Positions 51,370 to 59,926 of a DNA stretch of 64,000 nt are shown here, in pieces. Each line of letters begins with the position of its first letter. The first letter of the stretch is position 1. The stretch comes from Prevotella sp. (lineage in GTDB: Bacteria; Bacteroidota; Bacteroidia; Bacteroidales; Bacteroidaceae): positions 274,616 to 338,615 of the forward strand of contig JAGAON010000007.1 of the NCBI GenBank assembly GCA_017623655.1, given 5' to 3'. The position numbers were made by a program, and so were the translations under genes. A model generated the notes under the pieces. It saw only the letters and a list, made by a program, of their open reading frames with translations. It was not told where the DNA came from and did no database searches.

Positions 51370-52085
51370 TGCTCCACCTGAACGACCTCACGATAGGTTA
51401 CCGCAACAAGCCCGTCGCCACGCACCTTACGGCGCATCTCACGGCGGGCACGATGACATGCCTGATAGGCCGCAACGGCACCGGCAAGTCAACACTGCTG
51501 CGCACCATAGCAACCTTCCAGCCTCCGCTGGCGGGAAGCGTCACCCTTGACCTGCTGCAGCCCACGGACATCACCACGCTGACGCCGCGCATGAGGGCAC
51601 GGGCCATAGGAGTGGTGCTGACGGAACGCACCGCCATCGGCAACATGACGGTGAGGGAAATGGTCGCCATGGGCCGCTCGCCATACACAGGCTTTTGGGG
51701 AAGGCTGACAAGCAGCGACAGGGAGATTGTGGATGAAGCGTTGAGAATGACGGACATGGAGGCCTTCGCCGCCACGGACATGAACGCCCTCAGCGACGGC
51801 GAGCGGCAGAAGGTGATGATAGCCAAGGCACTGGCACAGCAGACACCGTTCATAATGCTTGACGAACCCACCGCATTCCTTGACTATCCGTCAAAGGTCG
51901 GCACCATGACCATGCTGCGCCGCCTGTGTCATGAGCAGGGCAAGACGGTGCTGCTCTCCACCCATGACCTCGACACCGCCCTCCGCCTGACCGACCGCAT
52001 CTGGCTGATGGACGGCGGACATATCACCGACGGAACGCCGGAGACATTGCGGGAGGAAATCGACTGTTTCATGTCACGGACATAA
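51369..52085 (+). CDS. ABC transporter ATP-binding protein, FecE/BtuD type
   Basis: 238 aa. Walker A GRNGTGKST, Q-loop region ERTAIGNMTVREMVAMGR, signature ALSDGERQKVMIAKALAQ, Walker B FIMLDEPTAFLDYP and switch His in LLSTHDLDTA. This subfamily powers uptake of siderophore iron, haem or cobalamin with two FecCD-type permeases. No permease or binding protein gene is present in the window; it is instead coupled to the GH30 gene by a one-base overlap. The frame is open further upstream but only inside GH30. Substrate unknown. Confidence 0.9.
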   Translation: MLHLNDLTIGYRNKPVATHLTAHLTAGTMTCLIGRNGTGKSTLLRTIATFQPPLAGSVTLDLLQPTDITTLTPRMRARAIGVVLTERTAIGNMTVREMVAMGRSPYTGFWGRLTSSDREIVDEALRMTDMEAFAATDMNALSDGERQKVMIAKALAQQTPFIMLDEPTAFLDYPSKVGTMTMLRRLCHEQGKTVLLSTHDLDTALRLTDRIWLMDGGHITDGTPETLREEIDCFMSRT

Positions 52086-52140
52086 AATCATGGGAACTGT
52101 GCCATCAATAAGACTACAAGCGGATGCGTCAACACAGCCG

Positions 52141-52200
52141 TAAGCCCTGAAAGGGCGGCATAATACAGGATAGGGTGTAAGCCCTATCAACACAGGCAGT
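52141..52200. repeat. short CCCTGAAAGGGC family fragment
   Basis: GCCCTGAAAGGGCGGCATAA followed by ATAGGGTGTAAGCCCTAT, a hairpin equivalent to CACAGGGTGTAAACCCTGTG with different paired bases. No third block is present. Confidence 0.75.
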
Positions 52201-52215
52201 TACGGAACGTAATAC

Positions 52216-52300
52216 AAACAGGTGCAGATTACATGGTAATCTGCACCTGTTTACTTGATAATCAGCACCCGTTCGCACTGCAATCGGCACCTGATTACTT
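52216..52300. terminator. perfect 17-bp hairpin between convergent ABC and GH31 genes
   Basis: AAACAGGTGCAGATTAC (52216-52232) and its exact complement (52236-52252) with an ATG loop, a GTGCTGATTAC-family unit. Further half-units run to 52300, touching the GH31 stop. Confidence 0.75.
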
Positions 52301-54683
52301 ACAACCTGACAGTCACTTTCTTGCCGCTATATGCCACGGACTTGCGTGTGCCGTCGGGCAAGCGGACGATGAAGGTGCGCTTCGACAGCATACCCTTGAA
52401 CGAACCGCGGCGCGGATACAGCGTCAGTGTGCGGCGACGGTCGCTCCATTTCATCTCTATCTCCGAATAACCGCCATGCAGGTAGTTGTAGTTGTCTCCC
52501 TCGTCCTCATACAAGGTGAAGGCGGCATCGGCGCCGGGATAGACGCGGAGCGTGATGTTGTCCCACGGTTTCTCGTCGCAATACTGCATATCCTGCCCCT
52601 CCGGCAGAATGCTGCCGGCCTTCACGAAGAGGGGGGAACGGCTTATCGGCGCGTCCGTCAGCAGTGTCTGCCCGCCATTGTGGCGCGTGTCTGTCCAGAA
52701 GTCGTACCAGTCCGCACCCTTAGGCAGATACACGCTGTACGTCTTCTGCTGCTTCCAGTCAACCACCGGCCAGCCGTTGGCATACTCGGCATTGTCACGT
52801 TTGTCCCAGCCTGAGTTCTCGTCTGTCTTCACTATCTTCTCCTTGGTGAACAGGGGGTCGAGCACCGGACACACGAGCAGGCTGCGGCCGAACATGAACT
52901 CGCGGCCGTTGTCCCATGTGTTCCTGTCGTCCTTGAAGTCCATAAAGAGCGCACGCATGAACGAGTCGCCGTTCTTGCTCACCTGCCGGCTGTGGCTGTA
53001 TATGTAAGGCAGCAGGCGGTAACGCATCTTCACGGCGTCGAGCAGCGCGTCATATACGGGTTCTCCGGGCTTGCCGTAGTAGTACAGCTCGCGGAATACC
53101 TCCGTGCCGTGGCTGCGCATCATGGGGCAGAAGAGGCCGAACTGCATCCACCGCACGTAGAGTTCCTGATACTGCGGATTGCGGGTGGCGCTGTTGTCGC
53201 CGTGCCTGCGGTTGTAGGCGTTGGCGAAGAAGCCGCCTATGTCGGTGTTGACATTGGGGTTTGCGCACAGGGTATGGTTCAGGCACAGCGGCACCTGGTT
53301 GCGCAGCGTCTGCCAAGAACTGCCCACATCGCCGCTCCACGTGTTGGCTCCATAGCGTTGCTGACCCGCAAAGAAGGAGCGCGTGAGTATGAACGGGCGC
53401 TTGAGTGAGTCGGCGGCACGCTGGTGCTGGTCAACGCCGCCCACGGTCATGAGTGAGTATGCGTTGCGCACGGAGCGCCAGCTGCCCATGGAGCACTTCT
53501 CGTCGAGGTCGGATTCCTTATAGTCGCAGTGGTCGGGATCGGTGGAGTCCATCCACCATCCGTCTATGCCCATCTTGTGAAGGCGTGAAAGGTTCTGCCA
53601 ATAGATGTCCCTCGCCTCCGGCGAATAGCAGTCATAGACACGCACACCGGACGGATAGTCCTTGCGTGGAGGCCACTGTGTGAGGCCTGACTCCGGCCAT
53701 GTGGAGAAGTGGAAGAGCAGGTTTTTGTCGTCAAGCTGGCGATAAGCCTTGGTCATCGGGCCGAAAGAGGACCATATACTGATGGAGATGCGGGCGTTGT
53801 TCTTGTGCACCTCGTCTATCATTGCCTGCGCATTGCCGAAGTCCGGGTTGATGAACTCCATGGCGTTCCATGTATAGTTGCTGCCCCAGTACTGCCAGTC
53901 CTGTATGATTCCGTCAAAGGGAATCTTCATGTCACGGTACTTCCTCACCACTTCGAGCAGCTCATTCTGCGACTTGTAACGCTCGCGGCTCTGGTGGAAG
54001 CCGTAAGTCCACAGCGGAAGCATGGGCACCTGTCCCGTAAGGTGGCGCATGGCGCGTATCACGCCGTCTGCATCGCCGCCGTACATGAAGTAATAATCTA
54101 CCATCTCTCCCACCTGGCTCTCCAGCTCCAAGGTCCTGTTGTCGTTGATGGTGGTAGGAGAATAGTTGTCCCAATACACGCCGTAGCCCTTTATACTCTG
54201 GAAGAAATGGGCGTAATCCTCAAGGTTTGACTGCTGCATCTTGCGGTGTTCCCCGCGCAGGTTCATCTTCCCGTTCTGCATCATGCCTATGCCGTATATC
54301 GGTTCTTCCTTGTCAAGGGCGAACGCCTGCCTTACCCTGTACCTGCCTTTGTCCACCCCTTCCGTGATGGGTGTGAAGGCATGACCGCCTTCCGACATAA
54401 GTTTCGTACCGCCGGCGGTGGCGAAGGAGACCGTCTGCGTGGCCTTGTCAACGGTCACCGCCAGTTCACGCGTCCGGTATGTCACGGTGTTTCCGTCGTC
54501 TTTCACCGCCACCGCCACTTTCTGCGGCACTGCCGTGACCACAAGACTCTGTTTGTTCACGTCATTGCCGCCTGCCGTCTTGGTGACGCGGACAATGGAG
54601 GGAGTAAAGAATTCCAGCTTCTGCGCAGTGACGTAAAGGGTACACGTCACTGCGAGGATGAGTGATGATAGTGTTCTTTTCAT
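52299..54683 (-). CDS. glycoside hydrolase family 31 (alpha-xylosidase/alpha-glucosidase type)
   Basis: 794 aa with signal peptide MKRTLSSLILAVTCTLYVTA. An N-terminal beta-sandwich precedes a TIM barrel from about residue 225: PLWTYGFHQSRERYKSQNEL, the nucleophile Asp379 in GWWMDSTDPD, acid/base Asp452 in WSGDVGSSW, and CPMMRSHGTEVFRELYYYG. C-terminal beta domains include LPKGADWYDFWTDTRHNGGQ and SPLFVKAGSILP. The sequence looks closest to Bacteroidota secreted GH31 enzymes annotated as alpha-xylosidases, but the specificity is inferred. It follows the GH43 gene by 25 nt in the same direction and is likely controlled by the SusR-like gene upstream. Confidence 0.92.
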   Translation of the reverse strand: MKRTLSSLILAVTCTLYVTAQKLEFFTPSIVRVTKTAGGNDVNKQSLVVTAVPQKVAVAVKDDGNTVTYRTRELAVTVDKATQTVSFATAGGTKLMSEGGHAFTPITEGVDKGRYRVRQAFALDKEEPIYGIGMMQNGKMNLRGEHRKMQQSNLEDYAHFFQSIKGYGVYWDNYSPTTINDNRTLELESQVGEMVDYYFMYGGDADGVIRAMRHLTGQVPMLPLWTYGFHQSRERYKSQNELLEVVRKYRDMKIPFDGIIQDWQYWGSNYTWNAMEFINPDFGNAQAMIDEVHKNNARISISIWSSFGPMTKAYRQLDDKNLLFHFSTWPESGLTQWPPRKDYPSGVRVYDCYSPEARDIYWQNLSRLHKMGIDGWWMDSTDPDHCDYKESDLDEKCSMGSWRSVRNAYSLMTVGGVDQHQRAADSLKRPFILTRSFFAGQQRYGANTWSGDVGSSWQTLRNQVPLCLNHTLCANPNVNTDIGGFFANAYNRRHGDNSATRNPQYQELYVRWMQFGLFCPMMRSHGTEVFRELYYYGKPGEPVYDALLDAVKMRYRLLPYIYSHSRQVSKNGDSFMRALFMDFKDDRNTWDNGREFMFGRSLLVCPVLDPLFTKEKIVKTDENSGWDKRDNAEYANGWPVVDWKQQKTYSVYLPKGADWYDFWTDTRHNGGQTLLTDAPISRSPLFVKAGSILPEGQDMQYCDEKPWDNITLRVYPGADAAFTLYEDEGDNYNYLHGGYSEIEMKWSDRRRTLTLYPRRGSFKGMLSKRTFIVRLPDGTRKSVAYSGKKVTVRL

Positions 54684-54708
54684 GTCCGTTATGTTTAGGA
54701 TAGTTGTC

Positions 54709-56076
54709 TTACTGCTTCTTCACCTGCCACCAGTCAAAGTTGAAGAGGTTTCTTTTCTGTTCGGACGTGCTCTCGAACATGAAATATACGTCATGCACCC
54801 CCTTGCACTTTGTCAGCCCTGTACGGAACGTCTCGTATTTGAACTTGGTGTTTGGCACGTCTATTATTCCGGCTATCCAACCGTCAGGAGCGTCAAGCCG
54901 CACCTTAATCCTTCCGCCATACAGCTGGGCTGAGCAACTGGCTTCAAGGACAGAGGCGCCGTCTCCGAAGTCAACGCCCTTGACAAGGATATACTCCCCG
55001 TCGTCAATGTCGGTCACGAAGAGCGTGGGATTCCACGGACCGGAGGGGTTCTGGCGTGTGGTCTTCAGGCCGTAGCCCCATGCCATGGTCTCGGCCTCCA
55101 CGCGGCGGTACGGGTTGAACGTCCCCACCTGCTCCAGTTTGCAGCCGAGGAAGTACGGCAGTTCCTTGATTGTGCCGTCACTGTTGTACTCCATCTCCGC
55201 GGCAGACACCGAACGCCGCTCGGCATGGCGGCCGGTCTCCATGCGGAAAATGTCATAGTTGAGCCCGAAACAGTATGACTTGCCCTTGTAGTCGATGATG
55301 CCCGGATGGTTTCCGCGTGTCTGCGGCGTGTGGTTCATTATGTGTCCCTTGTACTCCCACGGCCCTGTCGGCGAGTCGCTCATGGCATAGCCTATGCCTT
55401 CCGGGCAACAGGTGGAGGCAAAGGCGAGGTAGTATTTCTTCTCGCCCTTGGCGTTTTTCCTGCCCCAAAGCCACGGGCCTTCCTGATAGTCCTTTATCTT
55501 CGGAAGCCGCACGATGTCGCCCGAGTAGGAAATCATGTCCTCATTGAGCTTCACGTAATACACGTTCGGGTTGCCCCAGTACATATACGCCTGCCCGTCA
55601 TCGTCTATCCACACGGTGGGGTCGATGTCATCCCAGTGCTCCTTCTGCCATACGAGCGGCTTGCCCAGCGGGTCCTTGAAAGGGCCGAAGGGCGAGTCCG
55701 CCACAAGCACGCCTATGCCGTGGCCGTGGATCGGGCAGTACATATACCATTTCCCGTTGCGTTCCACAACCTGCTCCGCCCATGCGCCGTTGTCGCCCTT
55801 ATACCATTTGAAGTCCTTGAGCGACGCCACTGCGCCGTGGTCCTGCCAGTTTACCATGTCGGTGGAGGTGTAGAGCAGCCAGTCTTTCATCTTGAAGCCC
55901 TCGGCGTCATCCTCGTCGTGCGTGGTGTATAGATAGACAGTGTCGCCGTGTACATACGGCGCGGGGTCTGCCGTGTAGCTGGTCTGGATTATCGGCATAT
56001 TCAGTTCCTGCCGCTGTTGGGCAGTAGCCGCCGAACACATAACGGCAAAAAAGAGTGACAATGATGTTTTTTTCAT
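54709..56076 (-). CDS. glycoside hydrolase family 43 with C-terminal CBM6
   Basis: About 455 aa with signal peptide MKKTSLSLFFAVMCSAATAQ. The five-bladed propeller has the catalytic set Asp37 (SYTADPAPY), Asp152 (DDIDPTVWID) and Glu199 (YQEGPWLW). A CBM6-like beta-sandwich follows from about 330: RRVEAETMAWGYGLKTTRQN, VKGVDFGDGASVLEASCSAQ and GIIDVPNTKFKYETFRTGLT. GH43-CBM6 enzymes of this type remove arabinose or xylose from arabinoxylan and related glycans. ATG 56076 is chosen over 56100, as it gives the signal peptide. First gene of a GH43-GH31 operon. Confidence 0.93.
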   Translation of the reverse strand: MKKTSLSLFFAVMCSAATAQQRQELNMPIIQTSYTADPAPYVHGDTVYLYTTHDEDDAEGFKMKDWLLYTSTDMVNWQDHGAVASLKDFKWYKGDNGAWAEQVVERNGKWYMYCPIHGHGIGVLVADSPFGPFKDPLGKPLVWQKEHWDDIDPTVWIDDDGQAYMYWGNPNVYYVKLNEDMISYSGDIVRLPKIKDYQEGPWLWGRKNAKGEKKYYLAFASTCCPEGIGYAMSDSPTGPWEYKGHIMNHTPQTRGNHPGIIDYKGKSYCFGLNYDIFRMETGRHAERRSVSAAEMEYNSDGTIKELPYFLGCKLEQVGTFNPYRRVEAETMAWGYGLKTTRQNPSGPWNPTLFVTDIDDGEYILVKGVDFGDGASVLEASCSAQLYGGRIKVRLDAPDGWIAGIIDVPNTKFKYETFRTGLTKCKGVHDVYFMFESTSEQKRNLFNFDWWQVKKQ

Positions 56077-56138
56077 AATTTTTATATTAGGTTTTATCAA
56101 TATATTACAACTGACTGGTATTCAGCAACAACCGGATA

Positions 56139-56226
56139 CGGATGCAATCTGCGCCCGATTACCTCGCAATCTGCGCCTGATTACCGTGTAAACGGCACCT
56201 GATTGCCGTGCAAACAGCACCCTTTT
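56139..56226. repeat. GTGCTGATTAC-family half-units
   Basis: Decayed same-direction units (TCTGCGCCCGATTACC, TCTGCGCCTGATTACC, CGGCACCTGATTGCC) in the leader of the GH43 gene. Confidence 0.65.
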
Positions 56227-56267
56227 GCCCGGGACGCGGATACACCATGAGCCGTAAACTCCGGATG

Positions 56268-56275
56268 CAAAGTTA
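56268..56275 (-). promoter_or_regulatory. -7 box of the GH43-GH31 operon
   Basis: Minus strand TAACTTTG (56275-56268), giving a 5' leader of about 185 nt. No good -33 element at normal distance, consistent with activator dependence. Confidence 0.5.
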
Positions 56276-56297
56276 GCGTTTTTCCGCGGAAAAGGCG

Positions 56298-56372
56298 CGA
56301 CAATATTGTTGATGTATTGCGGTAAAAATGTTGAAAAGGCGTGGATAACAACATCTTATCCACGCCTTTTCA
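56298..56372. terminator. hairpin at the end of the SusR-like gene
   Basis: ATGTTGAAAAGGCGTGGATA (from 56328) faces TTATCCACGCCTTTTCAACA (to 56375), a perfect stem of about 20 bp with a short AACAACATC loop. It lies six bases from the stop codon of the regulator gene. Confidence 0.8.
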
Positions 56373-56381
56373 ACATTTGTG

Positions 56382-58400
56382 CTATCGCTTCATGTATTCT
56401 CCCGGCGTACACCGGTATTCTGCGACGAAGACCTTGCAGAAATAACTTGTCGAGGAGAAACCGGTGCGTGATGCCACTTCCGCCACGGTGTAGCGGCCGG
56501 AGGCGAGCAGTGCGGCGGCTTTCTGCATACGTATGCTGCGTATCAGCGCGCTCGGCGTCTTCTCCATCAGCGCCACCATCTTCTTGTACAGCCCCGTGCG
56601 CTCCATGCACATATCCCGGCTCAGCTGCTCCACGTTGTAGTTGCCGGAGCTGATGTTACGCTCCACAAGCTGTATGACACGGTGTATGAACTCGCTGTCG
56701 GCCTCGGGCAGGGCGTCACCGCACCCGTCGCCGCCGGCGGAGGACTCCTCCTCGGCACACTCCCGCGCACAGGCTTTCTCGTATTCGTTGCACCTCTCAA
56801 TGAGGCTCCGCACCTGCGCCAACAGCATCTCCTCCCTGTGTTGCCGCCTCATCTTGCGCCGGCCGTAAAGGCTCAGGAGGCCGGACACGCCGGCAATGAG
56901 CAGCAGCAGGGCCGCGGCGTATGCCACGTATGCCGCCGTGGTGCGCCACCAAGGGGGACGCACGGTGAGGCTTAAGGACAGGGTGTCACGCGAATCGCCG
57001 CATTCCGCCGCCACCAGCAGGCGGTAACCGCCCGGTTCCAGATTCTGGAAATGCAGCAGCAGACGGCCGTTGGCATCGACCATATAGTTGTCGGGAGTGG
57101 CGTCGTGCCATGCCTCTTCCCCCTCCTCGCTGCCCTGCCTGAGCAGTTTGTAACGGTAGGAGGTGGCGGAGGGCAGGACATAGTTCTGCGCCGAGATTTC
57201 GAAGGTGATGCTGTTTTCGCTGTATTCGAGGTCGTAGGCGCTGACGTATCCCTCGGATACGGGCAGGTGGCGGCCGCCTATCTTCTGCCGCTCGCCGGCT
57301 ATGCTCACGCCCGTGACCATGAGGTGCAGCGGACTGACGGTCCTTACGGCGGCCTGTTCCTTGCCGTCAGCGTCATAATCCTGTCCGCGCAGGGGGTGGG
57401 CATAGAACAGGCCGTCGTTGTAGCTGCCGAGCCATATACCGCCTTGCGTGTCGGCGTATATCCAGTTGAAGTGCCGGAAGCCGAACCACTTGCCCTGAAG
57501 GTTGAAGGTCTTGAAACATGATATGTCCCCGCTCTGGATGTCTATGCCATATACGCAGTCCGGGGTGGCCACGAAGACGTGACCGTCGGGGGTGACGGTA
57601 GCGCCGTGGAGGACGCACGAGGTGCGCAGCAGTTCCGTCCAGCTGCGCCGCCGGAGGTCGTAGGCCAGCACTATGCCCTTGTCTTTTCCGCTCTTGCATA
57701 CGCAGAGCCTGCCTCTTACCGGCTGCAAGACAAGGGTCTGAAGGTCGTAGGCGTTGTAGTCACTGCCTTTCAGGGGATTGTCGGAAAAGCGGAAGGCGAG
57801 TGACTTTTCGTCGTAGCACCTTACGCTGCCGGTGCTGAAAAAGAGATACATCAGCCCGTCAGCGGTATGTATGTCTTGCAGGTTTTCCCAGCTGCGGTCT
57901 ATCCTGATGCGGCGGCTTGTGTTGTCGAGGTTAACGAGGCTGCCGCCCGCCAGCACCCACATACGGCGGTGCCGGTCGCAGAAGAAGTCGCTCACCGTGT
58001 CCCTCACGCCATGCGACCTGAATATGCTGTCGAGAGGAACGATGTACCTTTCCGTCTTCAGGTCGAGGCATCTGCCCATGAACCAGCGCTTGAACCACAG
58101 GCGGTCGTGGTTGTCCTTATATACGGTATATGGGCTGTTGCAGTCGGACAGCCGCGTATGCAGGCTGTCGGAGGTGGGTATATGGCGGAAGCGCGAACCG
58201 TCGTAGATGTCAACAAAGCAGTGGGAGGTTATGATCATGCGGCCGTCTTCCGCCTGCGTAAGGTGCTGCACATGACCGTTAGCCAGCCCTCCGGCCATAT
58301 CGACCCGTGTGAACACAAGGCTGTCGAGCCTCCCGGTGGAGGCGAAGGAGAAGACGGCGGCAAGGCACAACGCCGCGAACAGCGCCGCAATCCTCGGCAC
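56382..58400 (-). CDS. SusR-like membrane-spanning AraC regulator (propeller + Y_Y_Y + TM + HTH, no kinase)
   Basis: About 672 aa. A signal-anchor segment (AALFAALCLAAVFSFAS) is followed by a two-component-propeller-like periplasmic domain (RVDMAGGLANGHVQHLTQAE, YTVYKDNHDRLWFKRW, IYADTQGGIWLGSYNDGLF), a Y_Y_Y-type domain (LEYSENSITFEISAQNYVLP), one strong TM helix (TAAYVAYAAALLLLIAGVSG), a coiled stretch, and a C-terminal AraC HTH (NYNVEQLSRDMCMERTGLYK, TVAEVASRTGFSSTSYFCKV). Hybrid two-component regulators have the same ends, but the histidine kinase, receiver and phosphate sites are absent, so the sensor acts on DNA directly, as in SusR. GTG 58400 gives a good signal sequence; the frame is open to 58517 but crosses the HU terminator and overlaps HU. 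Confidence 0.85.
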   Translation of the reverse strand: MPRIAALFAALCLAAVFSFASTGRLDSLVFTRVDMAGGLANGHVQHLTQAEDGRMIITSHCFVDIYDGSRFRHIPTSDSLHTRLSDCNSPYTVYKDNHDRLWFKRWFMGRCLDLKTERYIVPLDSIFRSHGVRDTVSDFFCDRHRRMWVLAGGSLVNLDNTSRRIRIDRSWENLQDIHTADGLMYLFFSTGSVRCYDEKSLAFRFSDNPLKGSDYNAYDLQTLVLQPVRGRLCVCKSGKDKGIVLAYDLRRRSWTELLRTSCVLHGATVTPDGHVFVATPDCVYGIDIQSGDISCFKTFNLQGKWFGFRHFNWIYADTQGGIWLGSYNDGLFYAHPLRGQDYDADGKEQAAVRTVSPLHLMVTGVSIAGERQKIGGRHLPVSEGYVSAYDLEYSENSITFEISAQNYVLPSATSYRYKLLRQGSEEGEEAWHDATPDNYMVDANGRLLLHFQNLEPGGYRLLVAAECGDSRDTLSLSLTVRPPWWRTTAAYVAYAAALLLLIAGVSGLLSLYGRRKMRRQHREEMLLAQVRSLIERCNEYEKACARECAEEESSAGGDGCGDALPEADSEFIHRVIQLVERNISSGNYNVEQLSRDMCMERTGLYKKMVALMEKTPSALIRSIRMQKAAALLASGRYTVAEVASRTGFSSTSYFCKVFVAEYRCTPGEYMKR

Positions 58401-58433
58401 TGCACGTTCCCCGCAACGGCAAAATGACAACAG

Positions 58434-58470
58434 GCCATCTCCACTATCCGATGAGAATAGCGGAGATGGC
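58434..58470 (-). terminator. terminator of the HU gene
   Basis: GCCATCTCCACTAT (58434-58447) pairs with ATAGCGGAGATGGC (58457-58470) with one G-T pair and a 9-nt loop. A T-rich stretch (TGTTGTCATTTT) follows on the minus strand. Confidence 0.75.
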
Positions 58471-58500
58471 TTGCTGTATGAGAAACTTTTTATTCCGATA

Positions 58501-58761
58501 TTAGATAAGTGAAGCACCGGCCTTGAACTTAGCCACCTTCTTGGCAGCTATCTCAATAGTTTCCTTTGTTCTTGGGTTGATGCCCTGACGAGCCGGACGC
58601 TCCGTTACGGAGAATGTGCCGAAACCGATGAGAGCTACTGAATCATTAGCCGCAAGAGCTTCCTTTATCGAGTCGAGCGTGGCCTCAAGAGCCTTCTTGC
58701 TATCTGCCTGAGAAAGACCGGCCTTCTCTGAGATCTTCTTTACCAAATCTGTCTTGTTCAT
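58501..58761 (-). CDS. hup: HU family DNA-binding protein
   Basis: 86 aa, typical HU length. MNKTDLVKKISEKAGLSQAD, KKALEATLDSIKEALAANDS, VALIGFGTFSVTERPARQGI, NPRTKETIEIAAKKVAKFKA. The beta-arm carries the DNA-kinking RQGINPRTKE with its proline. It compacts DNA and helps recombination and replication. It has its own strong promoter and terminator, so it is monocistronic. Confidence 0.97.
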   Translation of the reverse strand: MNKTDLVKKISEKAGLSQADSKKALEATLDSIKEALAANDSVALIGFGTFSVTERPARQGINPRTKETIEIAAKKVAKFKAGASLI

Positions 58762-58805
58762 TGTGTAATTGGTTTTTAATCGTTTATTAATAGTAGATTC
58801 TGCTG

Positions 58806-58836
58806 CAAAGTTAAAACTTTACTTTGATTAAACAAA
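58806..58836 (-). promoter_or_regulatory. HU promoter
   Basis: Minus strand TTTG (58836-58833), 19 nt, TAACTTTG (58813-58806): a full-consensus Bacteroidota promoter. The leader is about 40 nt. Confidence 0.85.
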
Positions 58837-58929
58837 CTTTTTCATTAAATATTTTATGAAAAACCTTAAAAAAAATGGCATTTAACTCTATTTTAGCACT
58901 ATGCGAACCGTTTTATCCCTCTTTTTTAG

Positions 58930-58937
58930 TACTTTTG
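58930..58937 (+). promoter_or_regulatory. -7 box of the rhomboid operon
   Basis: TACTTTTG, 48 nt before the rhomboid ATG at 58985. It excludes the longer frame that begins at 58901. Confidence 0.6.
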
Positions 58938-58984
58938 CATCCGATTATATCAGTAACACACAAAAACTACAAAGACAACGGATT

Positions 58985-59926
58985 ATGCGTAATATGCCGC
59001 CCATAACCAAGAACCTGCTCATCATCAACACCATCTGCTTTCTTGCGTTTCAGGTGTTGTCGGGCAGGGGAGTGAACCTCAACGACATCTTCGGCCTGCA
59101 CTACATACAGGCTGCCGACTTCCGAAGCTACCAGCTTGTGACGTATATGTTCATGCACGCAACGTTCATGCACCTGTTCTTCAATATGTTCGCGCTGTGG
59201 ATGTTCGGCGGAATCATAGAGAGGACCTTCGGCCAAAGGCGGTTCCTGCTGTTCTACTTCGTCTGCGGACTGGGTGCGGCCTTCTGTCAGGAACTGTCGC
59301 AGGCGGCGATGCTGTATTCGGTTATTGCGGAGCAGGGAGGCACGCTGGCGGATATGTTCAGCCTGTCGCAGGCTGACCGCCTGATGCTCAACAGCATGAC
59401 CACCGTAGGAGCTTCGGGCAGCATATACGGCATATTGCTCGCCTTCGGCGTCACATACCCCGAAGAACGGATGTTCATCTTCCCGCTGCCGGTGCCCGTA
59501 AAGGCCAAATGGTTCGTGTGCGGGTACGTGGTCATAGAGCTGTTTATGGCGCTGTCGCAGCGCGGCGACGGGGTGGCGCACGTGGCGCACCTCGGGGGAA
59601 TGCTCTTCGGCTACACGCTGATAAAGGCCTGGCGGAAGAGGAGCAGCTCGTTCAACGGATGGGACGGGTATGAGATAAAGGACAAGTCGCAGACCATTCT
59701 CGGACGCATACGCCGGTGGCTGCATCTGGACCGGGACAATGACGCCAACGAAGACCTGAACTACGGCAGGAGAAACTCGTCCGCAAAGAACAGCCGGGAA
59801 TGGGACTATAATGCTAAAAACAAAAAGGAAGAGGACGAGATAGACAAGATACTCGACAAGATACGGCGCTCCGGCTACCAGTCGCTGACCGACGAGGAGA
59901 AACAGAAACTATTTGACAGAAAGTGA
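58985..59926 (+). CDS. rhomboid-family intramembrane serine protease
   Basis: About 313 aa. Six or so TM segments: NLLIINTICFLAFQVLSG, LVTYMFMHATFMHLFFNMFA (HxxxHxxxN motif), LLFYFVCGLGAAFCQ, the active-site Ser in VGASGSIYGILLAFG, WFVCGYVVIELFMAL, and the catalytic His in VAHVAHLGGMLFGY. The hydrophilic C-terminal tail ends in a helical DKILDKIRRSGYQSLTDEEK, common in Bacteroidota rhomboids. It cleaves TM substrates; the target is unknown. It overlaps the next gene by GTGA. Confidence 0.93.
   Translation: MRNMPPITKNLLIINTICFLAFQVLSGRGVNLNDIFGLHYIQAADFRSYQLVTYMFMHATFMHLFFNMFALWMFGGIIERTFGQRRFLLFYFVCGLGAAFCQELSQAAMLYSVIAEQGGTLADMFSLSQADRLMLNSMTTVGASGSIYGILLAFGVTYPEERMFIFPLPVPVKAKWFVCGYVVIELFMALSQRGDGVAHVAHLGGMLFGYTLIKAWRKRSSSFNGWDGYEIKDKSQTILGRIRRWLHLDRDNDANEDLNYGRRNSSAKNSREWDYNAKNKKEEDEIDKILDKIRRSGYQSLTDEEKQKLFDRK

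Noticed and set aside
53709-54230. Antisense frames over GH31, GH43 and the giant gene
   Set aside because: Composition and lack of motifs show them to be mirror frames of the real genes.
52299-58400. A complete polysaccharide utilisation locus
   Set aside because: No SusC/SusD-like genes are present; only enzymes and a regulator are seen, so a full locus is not claimed.
58401-58517. N-terminal extension of the SusR-like regulator to 58517
   Set aside because: It would cross the HU terminator hairpin and overlap the HU coding region; GTG 58400 gives a proper signal sequence.
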